A DNA stretch of 46,385 nt from Hyphomicrobiales bacterium (GCA_028290405.1 JAQGJX010000091.1:1-46385); one strand, 5' to 3'. Shown: positions 16,021-24,414, numbered from the stretch's first letter. Notes: generated from the letters alone by a model not told the origin. Numbers and translations: made by a program.

Positions 16021-17526
16021 TCACTCCTCCACGAGCTTTTCGCGTCCGCGCGCGATGGAGGGCAGGACCATGGAGGCGATGAGCAGCACGGAGGCGCCCA
16101 GCAGCACCGCGCAGATGGGGCTTGTGAGGATCGCCAGCGGATCGCCGCGGGAAATCTGCATCGCGCGCCGCAGGTTCTCCTCCATCATGTCGCCCAGCAC
16201 GAAGCCGAGCAGCAGGGGCGCGGGTTCGCACCCCAGCTTGATGAATAAATAGCCCAGCACGCCGGCGGCGGCGGTCAGCAGCACCTGCGTGGGCTCGTTG
16301 TTCAGCGAATAGACGCCGATGGAGCAGAGCAGCAGGATGGCGGGAAACAGCAGCCTGTAGGGCACGTCCAGCAGCCGCACCCAGATGCCGATGAGCGGCA
16401 GGTTGATGATGACCAGCATGGCGTTGCCGACCCACATGCTGACGATGACGCCCCAGAACAGGCTCGGCTGCTTCTCCATCACCATGGGTCCGGGCACGAT
16501 GCCCTGGATGGTCATGGCGCCGATCATCAGCGCCATCACGGAATTGGACGGAATGCCGAGCGTCAGCATGGGAATGAACGAGGTCTGCGCGCCGGCGTTG
16601 TTGGCGGACTCAGGGCCCGCCACCCCTTCGATGGCCCCCTTGCCGAAACGGGAAGGGTCCTTGGCGATCTTCTTTTCCAGCGTGTAGGAGGCGAACGAGG
16701 CGATCATGGAGCTTGCGCCGGGCAGCACCCCCAGCACGGCGCCGAGCGCCGTGCCGCGCAGGATGGCGGGCGCGGAATCCTTGAGGTCCGCGAACGTGGG
16801 CATCAGGCCGTGGACCTTGTCGGCCAGCTTCTCCTGCGGCTTGCCCTCGCCCTTTTCAAGGTTGGAGATGATCTCCGAAAGGCCGAAGACGCCCATCGCG
16901 AGAGGCACGAAGTCGAACCCGCCCGCGAGCCATTTCACCCCGAAGGTGAGGCGCTCCGCGCCGGTGTGGATGTCCGTTCCCACCAAGCTCAGGAGAACGC
17001 CGAGCAGGATCATCGCCACAGCCTTCAGCGGCGAGCCGCGCGCCAGGACCACCGTGAGCACGAGGCCCAGCGTCATCAGGGCGAAATATTCTGCGGGACC
17101 GAAGGCGCGCGCCAGCGACACGAGTGGCGCCGACACCACCGCGACGACGAGGGTCGCCACGCAGCCGGCGAAGAAGGAGCCGATGGCGGCGATCGCCAGG
17201 GCAGGGCCCGCGCGCCCCTGCCGCGCCATGGCGTGCCCGTCGAGACAGGTGACGATGGACGACGCCTCGCCCGGCAGGTTCACCAGGATGGCCGTGGTGG
17301 AGCCGCCGTATTGCGCGCCGTAATAGATGCCCGCCAACATGATGAGCGCGCCGGTGGGCTGCAAGGTGAACGTGATCGGCAGCAGCATGGCGATGGTCGC
17401 CACGGGGCCCACGCCCGGCAGCACGCCGATCAATGTGCCCAGCAGCGAGCCGATGAGGCAGTACAGCAGGTTCTCGCCCGACAGGGCGACGGAGGCGCCG
17501 AGCGCGAGATTGGCTACGAGGTCCAT
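16021..17526 (-). CDS. tripartite tricarboxylate transporter large permease (TctA family)
   Basis: 501-residue polytopic membrane protein, the usual TctA length. Its two internal repeats carry the family glycine-rich motifs GTLIGVLPGVGPVATIAML near 34-52 and GAVLGVLPGASSMIASFASY in the second half. It forms the channel of a secondary importer for carboxylates together with TctB and a Bug receptor. It begins 15 bases after the TctB stop and is the last gene of the VOC-receptor-TctB-TctA operon. The substrate is unknown. Confidence 0.95.
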   Translation of the reverse strand: MDLVANLALGASVALSGENLLYCLIGSLLGTLIGVLPGVGPVATIAMLLPITFTLQPTGALIMLAGIYYGAQYGGSTTAILVNLPGEASSIVTCLDGHAMARQGRAGPALAIAAIGSFFAGCVATLVVAVVSAPLVSLARAFGPAEYFALMTLGLVLTVVLARGSPLKAVAMILLGVLLSLVGTDIHTGAERLTFGVKWLAGGFDFVPLAMGVFGLSEIISNLEKGEGKPQEKLADKVHGLMPTFADLKDSAPAILRGTALGAVLGVLPGASSMIASFASYTLEKKIAKDPSRFGKGAIEGVAGPESANNAGAQTSFIPMLTLGIPSNSVMALMIGAMTIQGIVPGPMVMEKQPSLFWGVIVSMWVGNAMLVIINLPLIGIWVRLLDVPYRLLFPAILLLCSIGVYSLNNEPTQVLLTAAAGVLGYLFIKLGCEPAPLLLGFVLGDMMEENLRRAMQISRGDPLAILTSPICAVLLGASVLLIASMVLPSIARGREKLVEE

Positions 17527-17541
17527 CAGGTCACGTCTCGC

Positions 17542-17988
17542 TCACCAGGGCCACAGGCGCATGGGCAGGCCCAGCAGCCCGCCGAAGAGTCCTGCCGCGG
17601 CGCCCGCCAGCACGAGGCTGAAGGGGATCACCTGCCGCCATTTCGCGCCCGTGGTGCCGAAGCTCACGACCAGCGTGAGAGCGACGCTGGCGAGAAACAG
17701 CCCCAGTTGCGAAATCATCAGCGCGAATGCGGCGGTGCCGCCGCAGACCAGCAGAAGCGGCTTCCACGCCCAGCGCTCGAGGCCGGCGCCCGGGATGACC
17801 AGGGCGCGGGCCGCAATGGCGCCGCCCGCCAGCACCAGCCCCCAGGAGATCAGTTTGGGGATATAGGCGGGCCCCATCCGCAGCGCCGTGCCGACGCGCA
17901 GGTCCGCCATGCCGTAGAGCGCGAACGCCCCGACGCCGAGGAAGAACAAGCCTGCGGCGAAATCCTGCGGGCTGCGAATGCGAACCAT
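17542..17988 (-). CDS. tripartite tricarboxylate transporter small permease (TctB family)
   Basis: 148-residue membrane protein with four predicted helices: about 12-30 (AAGLFFLGVGAFALYG), 48-70, 80-105 and 120-142. The motif LRVGTALRMGPAYIPKLISWGL after helix 1 is typical of TctB. The ATG at 17988 has AGGGGA 6 bases upstream; a longer open frame upstream only overlaps the receptor gene in another frame. It sits 20 bases after the receptor and 15 bases before TctA. Confidence 0.92.
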   Translation of the reverse strand: MVRIRSPQDFAAGLFFLGVGAFALYGMADLRVGTALRMGPAYIPKLISWGLVLAGGAIAARALVIPGAGLERWAWKPLLLVCGGTAAFALMISQLGLFLASVALTLVVSFGTTGAKWRQVIPFSLVLAGAAAGLFGGLLGLPMRLWPW

Positions 17989-18008
17989 GATGATCCCCTG
18001 AGGCCGGG

Positions 18009-18971
18009 CTATTCGGCCTTGATGCCCTTGGCGTCGATGACGCGCTTCCATTGCGCCATTTCGCGCTCGATGCGGGCCTGCATCTCTTCCGGCGTGGACG
18101 GCATGGGCACGTTGCCCATCTGCGCCAGCTTCTGCTTCACGTCGTCCATGTCGAGGATGGCGCGGATTTCCGCGTTGAGCCTGTCCACCACGGGACGGGG
18201 CGTGTTCTTCGCCATCGCGAAGCCCAGCCACGACATGATGGTGACGTTGGGGAGGGTCTCCGCCACAGCCGGAATCCCGGGCGCCAGCGCGTAGGCGCCG
18301 GGCGCCGATTGGGCGAGTCCGCGCAATTGCTTCTGCTCGATCTGGGGCAGCACGAACGTGCCGGTGTCGATCATCACGTCCACGCGGCCGCTGGAGACGT
18401 CCATGAACGCGGGCGGCGCGCCGCGATAGGGCACGCCGGTCATTTCGACGCCCGCCTCGATGCCGACCCATTCGCCCAGCAGATGATGCAGGCTGCCGAC
18501 CGCGTTCATCGTGTACGTCACCTTGCCGGGCGCCGCCTTGGCGCGCGCGATCAGGTCCGGAAGGCTCTTGATGCTGGAGTTGGGCGCGACGGCCAGCACC
18601 ATCGGATAGGCGCACAGCGTCGTCACCGTCGCAAAGTCCTTGCGCAGGTCGTAGGGCTGGTCGGGCCGCAGCAATTGCTGGCTCGGCGTGCCGCCGGTCA
18701 GGATCACGATGTTGTGCCCGTCCGGCGTCGAGCGCGACACCGCCAGCGTGCCCGTGACCCCGGCGCCGGACGTGTTGTTTTCAACCACGACAGGCTTGCC
18801 GATGCGCTCGGTGAGTTTCGAGGCGATGAGCCGCCCCACCGTGTCGGGGCTGCCGCCGGGCCCGGTGACGGCCGTGATGGTGACCTGCCGCTTGGGCCAA
18901 TCCTGCGCGAAGGAAGGGGCGGCCAGCGCGGCGCCCGCGAGAAGCGCCGCGAGGGTGGATTTGATGAGCAT
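18009..18971 (-). CDS. Bug-family periplasmic receptor for the TctAB permease
   Basis: 320-residue exported receptor. Signal peptide MLIKSTLAALLAGAALAAPSFA, cut before QDWPKRQVT. Family motifs: VTITAVTGPGGSPDTVGRLIA (ligand loop 1), VVENNTSGAGVTGT near 76-88 and VPYRGAPPAFMDVSSGRVDVM (ligand loop 2 and dimer of repeats). AGGAGA lies 7 bases before the ATG at 18971. It directly precedes TctB and TctA, so the tripartite system is complete. The loop GPGGSPD in place of the common PGGxxD suggests the usual carboxylate binding. Ligand not inferable. Confidence 0.94.
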   Translation of the reverse strand: MLIKSTLAALLAGAALAAPSFAQDWPKRQVTITAVTGPGGSPDTVGRLIASKLTERIGKPVVVENNTSGAGVTGTLAVSRSTPDGHNIVILTGGTPSQQLLRPDQPYDLRKDFATVTTLCAYPMVLAVAPNSSIKSLPDLIARAKAAPGKVTYTMNAVGSLHHLLGEWVGIEAGVEMTGVPYRGAPPAFMDVSSGRVDVMIDTGTFVLPQIEQKQLRGLAQSAPGAYALAPGIPAVAETLPNVTIMSWLGFAMAKNTPRPVVDRLNAEIRAILDMDDVKQKLAQMGNVPMPSTPEEMQARIEREMAQWKRVIDAKGIKAE

Positions 18972-18982
18972 GGAGCGTCTCC

Positions 18983-19540
18983 TCATGGCGCCGCGCCGCC
19001 GCGCGCGATCCTGGCTTGCAATTGCGCCGACCATTGCGCGATGGGCATCGCGCTTGCATCGGCCTTGACGCGGGCGTCGGTGAGCGCCCTGATGTCGTCC
19101 GCCGTTAGCGTCAGGTCAAGCGCGTCGCCGAACGGCTGGCCCACATACCATGGCGTGGGCGTATAGATCTCGATGCGGTTGCCTTCGGGATCGCGGAAAT
19201 AGATGCTCCACGCGTTCCCGTGGTTGCGAGGTTTCATGTCGTCGACGCGCAGCGGAACCAGCCAGTCGTAATAGGCCTTCAGGTCTTCGAGGCTCGCGAC
19301 CTTGAAGGAAATCTGGTTGATGAGCTTCATCGACCCGTCGTCGGCGCGCCCGGAAGCCAGCACGATCTGGTGGTGTTCGGCCGGATCCCGGCTGAGGAAG
19401 GCGATGCGCCCGCCCATGTAATAGTCGCCCACGTCGGTGACCACGAGGCCCAGAGCCTTTTCGTAAAAGGCGATCATCGCGTCGAGGTCGCGGACGTGAA
19501 AACCAAAATGCGCCAGTTGCGCATTGGGGAGAGGGGGCAC
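18983..19540 (-). CDS. VOC family protein heading the tripartite-transporter operon
   Basis: 185-residue vicinal oxygen chelate protein. The first module has AHFGFHVRDLDAMIAFYEKALGL (10-32) and RDPAEHHQIV (51-60); the second ends with SIYFRDPEGNRIEIYTPTPWY (112-132). Candidate metal ligands are His11, His56/57 and Glu124. A C-terminal helical extension of about 50 residues follows, unusual for simple glyoxalases. I choose the GTG at 19540, which has GGAGGAAACC directly upstream. Its stop overlaps the ribosome site of the receptor gene 12 bases later, so it is co-translated with the importer. It may act on the imported compound (dioxygenase-like). Confidence 0.87.
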   Translation of the reverse strand: MPPLPNAQLAHFGFHVRDLDAMIAFYEKALGLVVTDVGDYYMGGRIAFLSRDPAEHHQIVLASGRADDGSMKLINQISFKVASLEDLKAYYDWLVPLRVDDMKPRNHGNAWSIYFRDPEGNRIEIYTPTPWYVGQPFGDALDLTLTADDIRALTDARVKADASAMPIAQWSAQLQARIARGGAAP

Positions 19541-19597
19541 GGTTTCCTCCGCGAGACAGGCCTTTTGCGCGGAAAAACGGCGCCAGGCGTTGTGACG

Positions 19598-19627
19598 ATT
19601 GTGTGGGCAACGTTCCTGGCTTGTCAA
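19598..19627 (-). promoter_or_regulatory. sigma-70-type promoter for the VOC-receptor-TctB-TctA operon
   Basis: On the minus strand a perfect -35 TTGACA (19627-19622), an 18-base spacer and CACAAT (19603-19598) as -10. The predicted start near 19591 leaves a leader of about 50 bases before the GTG at 19540. One of the clearest promoters in the window. Confidence 0.55.
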
Positions 19628-19737
19628 TCGCGCCGGGATCGCCAGCGCGCCTGCGGGCGCGTGTTTACCGGGGCTTCTTTGTGTGCATGATGCGCCCACC
19701 CAAGTCCTCGAAGCCATCACCTGCAATAAGGGCGGCC

Positions 19738-20358
19738 ATGCTGACATCCCTGCACGAGATCGCCGCTCACATCGAGTGCGCCGCCGTCATCCAGACATGG
19801 GCCCTGTGCCGGGACCAGGGCCGGTGGGACGCGCTGGAGAAGACCTTCACGCCCGACGGCGAGATCGCCGTGTCATGGTATCGCGGCTCGATCGCGGGGT
19901 TCGTCGATCACCTGCGCAAGCGCGACGCCTCGCGCGCGGGGGTGGCCAAGCACCACATCTTCCCGCCGGTCGTGCGCGTGAACGGCGACCGGGCGCTGGC
20001 CGAGACCAGCATCGTGATCATGGTGCGGCAGGCCATCGACGGCGTGCTGGTGGACCTCAATTCCAAAGGCCGCTTTCTCGACAGGCTGGAGCTTTGCAAT
20101 GGCGCATGGCTGATCAGGGAGCGCAGCGCCGTCTATGAGCAGGACAGGCTCGATCCCGTCGAGCCCTCCGCGGCTTTCGACGCGCTCATGGCGGGCGCCG
20201 ACACGTCGGTCTATCCGATGCCGTATCGCTACATGGCGTACCGGGTGGCGGCGAGCGGCGGCAAGCTCGCCGAGCCGATCCTGTTCGATGGCGCGCCCGC
20301 CCTCGAGGAGGTGAGGGCGCGCTATCAGGCATGGCTCGGGGACATTCCCGCGCCGTGA
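19738..20358 (+). CDS. NTF2-like / SnoaL-like protein
   Basis: 206-residue protein of the NTF2-like cone fold (nuclear transport factor 2 / SnoaL group). The helical start HEIAAHIECAAVIQTWALCRDQGRWDALEKTFTPDGEI (6-43) with its Trp and final Asp is typical, followed by strands around AKHHIFPPVVRVNGDRALAETSIVIM and WLIRERSAVYEQDRL. These proteins are isomerases, hydratases or small subunits of ring-hydroxylating oxygenases, and function is not fixed by sequence. I start at the ATG at 19738 (AAGGGCGG upstream), leaving out an in-frame extension without a ribosome site. It converges with the alpha/beta hydrolase. Confidence 0.8.
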   Translation: MLTSLHEIAAHIECAAVIQTWALCRDQGRWDALEKTFTPDGEIAVSWYRGSIAGFVDHLRKRDASRAGVAKHHIFPPVVRVNGDRALAETSIVIMVRQAIDGVLVDLNSKGRFLDRLELCNGAWLIRERSAVYEQDRLDPVEPSAAFDALMAGADTSVYPMPYRYMAYRVAASGGKLAEPILFDGAPALEEVRARYQAWLGDIPAP

Positions 20359-20364
20359 CGCCGA

Positions 20365-21213
20365 TCAGGCGTGCCGCGCGAGGAACTTCGTGAAGATCTG
20401 GAGCATGTGCGGCTCCGCCGCCTTCCATTCTTCCTTGTCCCAATAGCCCAGCAGATTGGCTTCGTCGTGCTTGGCCACCACATCGTCGTGGAACTCGGCG
20501 CCGGGCACGAGCGAGGCGAGCTTGCGGGCGGTCGCGGGCGTATGGATGACGTCGTTGCCGGCGATGACGCAGATGGGCGTCTTCATGGCGCGCAACTGCT
20601 CCTCGGTGGCGCCGATCATCGGCATGTTCGCCGCGCGGATGAAGTGGTCCTGCCAGACTTCCATGACGTGCACGAAGGCGTCCACGTCCATGTCGAGCAG
20701 CCGCGTCTCGTTGCTCGGGCGGGCCTTGATGCAGGCGCTGAAGTGCTCGGACTCCGCCACCGCCGCCATGCCGCCCTTGCGGGCCGCCTTCACGAAGGCG
20801 CCGTAATAGGTCTCCGCCAGCGATTGCGCGGCGTGCTCGCCCCCCGTCACGCGGTACAGCAGCAGGCCCCGCACCGCGTCCGGATGGCGCAGGCCGAACA
20901 GCATCGCGAGCCGAGCGCCCGCCGACGCGCCGCCGACGAAGAGCGGCAGGGCGCCGAGCTGACGGGCGAGTTCGTGCAGGTCGTCCGCCCAGATTTCGTA
21001 CTCGGAGGCTGACGCATCGAAGGCGACGTCCGACCCGCCGCAATTGCGCCGGTCGTGCAGCAGCACCCGGAAGCCCTCCTGCGAGAGCCTGGTGGCCAGC
21101 GGCAGCATCTCCGTGTAGCTGCGCCGGCTGCCGGGCGTCAGGGCGACCCACGGGCCCGACGCGCCGACGACTTCGTATTTGAGGGTCACGCCCCGGACCA
21201 ATGCTTCAGCCAT
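20365..21213 (-). CDS. alpha/beta hydrolase
   Basis: 282-residue alpha/beta hydrolase. Nucleophile Ser97 in GGASAG, probable acid Asp in IAGNDVIHTP near 217 and base His in VAKHDEANL near 247. The oxyanion segment reads TPGSRRSYTEM in place of HG. It resembles 3-oxoadipate-enol-lactonase-like hydrolases in layout. It is the last gene of the receptor-cupin-hydrolase operon on the minus strand, 44 bases after the cupin gene. Substrate unknown; a lactone or ester made after uptake by the linked receptor is a reasonable guess. Confidence 0.87.
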   Translation of the reverse strand: MAEALVRGVTLKYEVVGASGPWVALTPGSRRSYTEMLPLATRLSQEGFRVLLHDRRNCGGSDVAFDASASEYEIWADDLHELARQLGALPLFVGGASAGARLAMLFGLRHPDAVRGLLLYRVTGGEHAAQSLAETYYGAFVKAARKGGMAAVAESEHFSACIKARPSNETRLLDMDVDAFVHVMEVWQDHFIRAANMPMIGATEEQLRAMKTPICVIAGNDVIHTPATARKLASLVPGAEFHDDVVAKHDEANLLGYWDKEEWKAAEPHMLQIFTKFLARHA

Positions 21214-21257
21214 GATGCTTCCTTGTGTGTTGGTTGAACGCGCCGTCGCGCAGCCCG

Positions 21258-21737
21258 CTAGCCGTGGGGCGGCAATTCCTTGCCGTCGACCGTCACGGGC
21301 TTTGCGCTGACCAGCACGAAGGCGATGATGCAGACCTCGTTTGTCTTGTTGACCCAGTTATGGACCGTGCCGCGCTGCACCAGCACGTCGCCCTGCTTCA
21401 GCGTGGCGACGACGCCGTCGTCCAGCTCCATCTCGATCTGGCCGGAGATCACGACGGCGTAATCGACCGAATCCGTGCGATGCCGGCGCGGCGTGACGCC
21501 GGGCTCATAGCGCACCACGCGAAACACCGTGCCGTTCTCCAGCGTGGTGCCGATGCGCTGGGCGGTCGGGTCCGCGTCGCCGTCGTTGTTCACCGGGAAC
21601 TGGTCGGTGGACCAGATCACCGCGCTGTGGGCGCCGGGGCGATTGTTGATGACGTTGTTGGCGATTTCATCGGTGAGAACAATGGCGCGCCCCTGGCTGT
21701 CATGCCCGGTGACGACGCGTCTGACGGAAAGGCTCAT
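21258..21737 (-). CDS. cupin-domain protein
   Basis: 159-residue single-domain cupin. Motif 1 is RYEPGVTPRRHRTDSVDYAVVISGQIEM and motif 2 GDVLVQRGTVHNWVNKTNEV; likely metal ligands are His in RRHRTDS, Asp/Tyr nearby and His in GTVHNW. The N-terminal part (MSLSVRRVVTGHDSQGRAIV) matches a group of cupins usually found with aromatic catabolic genes and often annotated only as cupin. It sits between the Bug receptor and the hydrolase in one operon. Dioxygenase or isomerase activity is possible but unproven. Confidence 0.87.
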   Translation of the reverse strand: MSLSVRRVVTGHDSQGRAIVLTDEIANNVINNRPGAHSAVIWSTDQFPVNNDGDADPTAQRIGTTLENGTVFRVVRYEPGVTPRRHRTDSVDYAVVISGQIEMELDDGVVATLKQGDVLVQRGTVHNWVNKTNEVCIIAFVLVSAKPVTVDGKELPPHG

Positions 21738-21777
21738 TCTGTGTGACCTGCCTGTTTGCCTGAGATGCCAGGATATC

Positions 21778-22755
21778 CTAGTTGGGAACGATCTTGGCGG
21801 CTTTCACCGCCACGCCCGACGCGTCGACCTCCGACTTGAAGAACGCAGCGGTTTCCGCGGGCGTGCGTTCGTCGGGAATGTAGCCCGCCTTCACCACCAC
21901 GTTTTCGACCGCAGGGCTGCGCATGGCGGAGCGGATGGCGCGGTTGAGCTTTTCAACGATGGCGGCGGGGGTCTTGGCGGGCACGTAGAACATGCCCCAC
22001 GATCCGGTGACCGGGAAGGTGGGCACCGTTTCGCTGACCAGCGGCACGTCGGGTGTCGCCGGGAAGCGCTTGGAGCCCGTGAAGCCGATGGCCCGCAGGC
22101 TGCCGGCCTGCACGAGGCCGATCACCGAGGGCGGCGTGACGAACATCACCTGGATGGTCTCGGCCATCAGGGCGTTGGCGACATCCGAGGCGCCCCGGAA
22201 GGGCACATGGTCCATGGAGACGCCGGCCTTCAGGTTGAACATCTCGGCCGCCAGATGCAGCACGTTGCCGACTCCCGGCGAGCCGTAGACCACGCGGTTC
22301 TTCTTCGCGTACTCGATGAACTCGGCGACGTTCGTCGCGGGCAGCTTCGGGTTCACCAGCATGAAGTATCCGTCGAGAATGCCCGACGTGGCCACCGGCG
22401 TAAACTCGGTGAGGATGTCGTGCCCAAGGCTCTTGTAGACGTGGGGCACCGACGAGATCGATGAGCTGGAATAGAGCACAGAATAACCGTCCGGGTCCGA
22501 GGTAACGACGGACTTGATGGCGACGGCGCCGTTCGCCCCCACCTTGTTCTCTATATAGAATTGCTGCTTGAAATCGTTGGTGAGCTGCGCCCCGATGGCG
22601 CGCGCGATCACGTCCGGCCCGCTGCCCGCCGAGAAGCCGACGACGATTTTCACGGGCTTGTCGGGATAGGTCTGGGCCTCGCCGCTGCGGGAGAAAACCA
22701 TTGCGGCGCAAAAGACGGCCGGGAGGGCGAGCGCCCTCCAAAGGGTCCTGTTCAT
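21778..22755 (-). CDS. Bug-family periplasmic receptor, orphan
   Basis: 325-residue exported receptor. Signal peptide MNRTLWRALALPAVFCAAMVF with a cut near SGEAQ|TYPDKPV. Family motifs PVKIVVGFSAGSGPDVIARAIG (loop 1), YIENKVGANGAVAIKSV and VPFRGASDVANALMAETIQVMF (loop 2). GGTGGAA precedes the ATG at 22755; the frame is open further upstream without a site. No TctAB permease is adjacent. It leads an operon with the cupin and hydrolase, so the ligand is probably their substrate or a precursor. Confidence 0.93.
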   Translation of the reverse strand: MNRTLWRALALPAVFCAAMVFSRSGEAQTYPDKPVKIVVGFSAGSGPDVIARAIGAQLTNDFKQQFYIENKVGANGAVAIKSVVTSDPDGYSVLYSSSSISSVPHVYKSLGHDILTEFTPVATSGILDGYFMLVNPKLPATNVAEFIEYAKKNRVVYGSPGVGNVLHLAAEMFNLKAGVSMDHVPFRGASDVANALMAETIQVMFVTPPSVIGLVQAGSLRAIGFTGSKRFPATPDVPLVSETVPTFPVTGSWGMFYVPAKTPAAIVEKLNRAIRSAMRSPAVENVVVKAGYIPDERTPAETAAFFKSEVDASGVAVKAAKIVPN

Positions 22756-22790
22756 GGCGTTCCACCCGTGTTGCTTCTTGTTGTGGCGGC

Positions 22791-22818
22791 ATCTTGAGGC
22801 AATGGCAGCGTCTGTCAA
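22791..22818 (-). promoter_or_regulatory. candidate promoter for the receptor-cupin-hydrolase operon
   Basis: Perfect TTGACA on the minus strand (22818-22813), 16-base spacer and CAAGAT (22796-22791). The predicted start is about 30 bases before the receptor ATG. Confidence 0.45.
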
Positions 22819-22865
22819 GGCGCGCACCGGTGCGGCGAGCGCCTCGCGCACGGGGGAAAAACGCG

Positions 22866-22894
22866 CTTGTGCGCGTGAGCCGAACGCGTAAATT
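22866..22894 (+). promoter_or_regulatory. candidate promoter for the Tat-exported amidohydrolase
   Basis: CTTGTG (22866-22871), 17-base spacer and TAAATT (22889-22894), resembling the alphaproteobacterial CTTG-type -35. A TGCGCA palindrome (22894-22899) overlaps the -10 end, a position suitable for repression. Confidence 0.4.
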
Positions 22895-22961
22895 GCGCAA
22901 AGCGACGTGGCGCCTCAGACAGCCACGCGAGCAGGCCAAGCCCTGCGCCTGGGAGGACGAC

Positions 22962-24062
22962 ATGAACAGACGTCAATTCTTTGCGTCCGCCGCAACGGGC
23001 GTCGCGGCCGCCGCCTGCTTCACGTGCGGCATGCGCGGAGCCTTCGCGCAGGGCTCCCCCAGCGCGCCGCGCCGCCGCGTGGAAGTGGACGGCAAGCGCG
23101 TCACCGTGGTGGACGTGCATTGCCATTGCGTCATCCCGGAGGCCGCCAATGTGCTGAAGGGCACGCCGCTCGAAAACGCCTTCATGACGACGCTGAAGAG
23201 CGGCTTCAACAATCCCCCCATGGAAGCGCGCATCGCCGCCATGGACGCGCAGGGCATCGACGTGGAGGCGCTGAGCGTCAACGCGTTCTGGTACGGCGTG
23301 GACCGCGAGCTCGCGCGCCGCCTGATCGACGTGCAGAACGAAAGCCTGTCGAAGATGTGCAAGGCGTCCGACGGGCGCCTGATCGCCTTCGCCACGGTGG
23401 CGCTGCAGTTTCCCGACCTCGCCGCGGAGCAATTGGAGCACGCCACCAAGAACCTCGGCCTGCGCGGCGCCGCCATTGGCGGCACGGTCGCGGGGCTGGA
23501 GCTGTCGGACCCGAAGTTCGACGTGTTCTGGGCGAAGGCGCAGGAGCTTGGGGCGCTGCTGTTCCTGCACCCGCAGAACAGCTCGAACGCCACGGGCGTC
23601 GCGGCCCGCGTGAAGGGCAACGGCTATCTGGACAACACCATCGGCAATCCGCTGGAGAGCACGATCGCGCTGTCGCACATGATCTTCGAGGGCGTGTTTG
23701 ACCGGTTCCCGAACCTGAAGATCTGCGGCGCCCACGGCGGCGGCTATCTGGCGTCCTACGCGGACCGCTCCGACGCCGTGTGCGTGACCTTCCCGGATCG
23801 CTGCACGCCCAACATGCCCAAGCTGGCGCCGACGGAGTATTTGAAGAAGAACATCTACGTCGACTCGCTCGTCTTCACCCCCGAGGCGCTGCGCCATCTG
23901 GTGGCCGTCTGCGGCCCCGGGCAGGTGATGGTGGGAACCGACTACGGGTTCCCGTGGGTCAAGGACCCTGTGGGCCACGTCCTCAACACGCCGTCGCTGA
24001 GCAACCAGGACAAGGTGGCGATCCTGGGCGGCACGGCCGCCAAGCTGCTCGGCATCGGCTGA
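22962..24062 (+). CDS. amidohydrolase family 2 protein with twin-arginine signal
   Basis: 366-residue ACMSD-like metal hydrolase or decarboxylase. The N-terminus MNRRQFFASAATGVAAAACF and a cut after AFAQ (30) form a twin-arginine signal, so the folded enzyme is probably exported. Metal ligands visible: HCH at 53-55, His203 in FLHPQNS, His258 in GAHGGGY and Asp327 in GTDYGFPW. This set matches decarboxylases such as ACMSD more than simple hydrolases. GGGAGGAC before the ATG at 22962 decides the start. Divergent from the receptor operon, it may act in the periplasm on the compound the receptor binds. Confidence 0.9.
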   Translation: MNRRQFFASAATGVAAAACFTCGMRGAFAQGSPSAPRRRVEVDGKRVTVVDVHCHCVIPEAANVLKGTPLENAFMTTLKSGFNNPPMEARIAAMDAQGIDVEALSVNAFWYGVDRELARRLIDVQNESLSKMCKASDGRLIAFATVALQFPDLAAEQLEHATKNLGLRGAAIGGTVAGLELSDPKFDVFWAKAQELGALLFLHPQNSSNATGVAARVKGNGYLDNTIGNPLESTIALSHMIFEGVFDRFPNLKICGAHGGGYLASYADRSDAVCVTFPDRCTPNMPKLAPTEYLKKNIYVDSLVFTPEALRHLVAVCGPGQVMVGTDYGFPWVKDPVGHVLNTPSLSNQDKVAILGGTAAKLLGIG

Positions 24063-24071
24063 GCGGCGCGC

Positions 24072-24097
24072 GGTGGGGTCAGCTGTCCGACCCCACC
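24072..24097. terminator. 9-bp hairpin between convergent genes
   Basis: GGTGGGGTC and GACCCCACC pair perfectly around an 8-base loop. It lies 9 bases after the amidohydrolase stop and overlaps the last codons of the opposing small gene. No T tract; likely bidirectional. Confidence 0.5.
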
Positions 24098-24414
24098 CAT
24101 TCGACCGGCGAGGGGTCCCCTTCCGCGTAGAGCACGTGCGACTTCGTGGTCGTGTACTCGCCGGAGAAGAAGGGCGACAGTTTCGCCGTGATGCGATTTT
24201 TCAGCGTGTCGCTCTTCTCGTAGGCGTCCATCGCCTCCTGGGTGGCCCATAGGCTGATGGTCGTGCCTGAATCGCCGTCGTCCAGGTCGCGGGTCAACCA
24301 GCGCCCCACCAGGCCCTGCACGGGACCGGCGTCCGTCACGGCGCGCTTGTAGGCTTGCTCAAAGGCGTCCCATGCGCCGGGCTTCAGTCTTCCGTGGATG
24401 ATCCGCAGATACAT
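24079..24414 (-). CDS. small ferredoxin-like-fold (ABM/Dabb-like) protein
   Basis: 111-residue protein beginning MYLRIIHGRLKPGAWDAFEQAYKRA, with SLWATQEAMDAYEKSDT in the middle. This beta-alpha-beta pattern with a W...E.M..Y helix is that of antibiotic-biosynthesis-monooxygenase-type dimeric alpha-beta barrels, which include cofactor-free monooxygenases and many proteins of unknown role. GGGAGC precedes the ATG at 24414; the upstream open frame belongs to the RidA-like gene in another frame. It follows that gene by 79 bases on the same strand. Confidence 0.8.
   Translation of the reverse strand: MYLRIIHGRLKPGAWDAFEQAYKRAVTDAGPVQGLVGRWLTRDLDDGDSGTTISLWATQEAMDAYEKSDTLKNRITAKLSPFFSGEYTTTKSHVLYAEGDPSPVEWVGSDS

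Noticed and set aside
22979-22997. TTTGCGTCCGCCGCAA resembling the 990-1005 palindrome
   Set aside because: Lies inside the Tat-signal coding sequence (FFASAA codons) and has an unequal spacer; probably chance.
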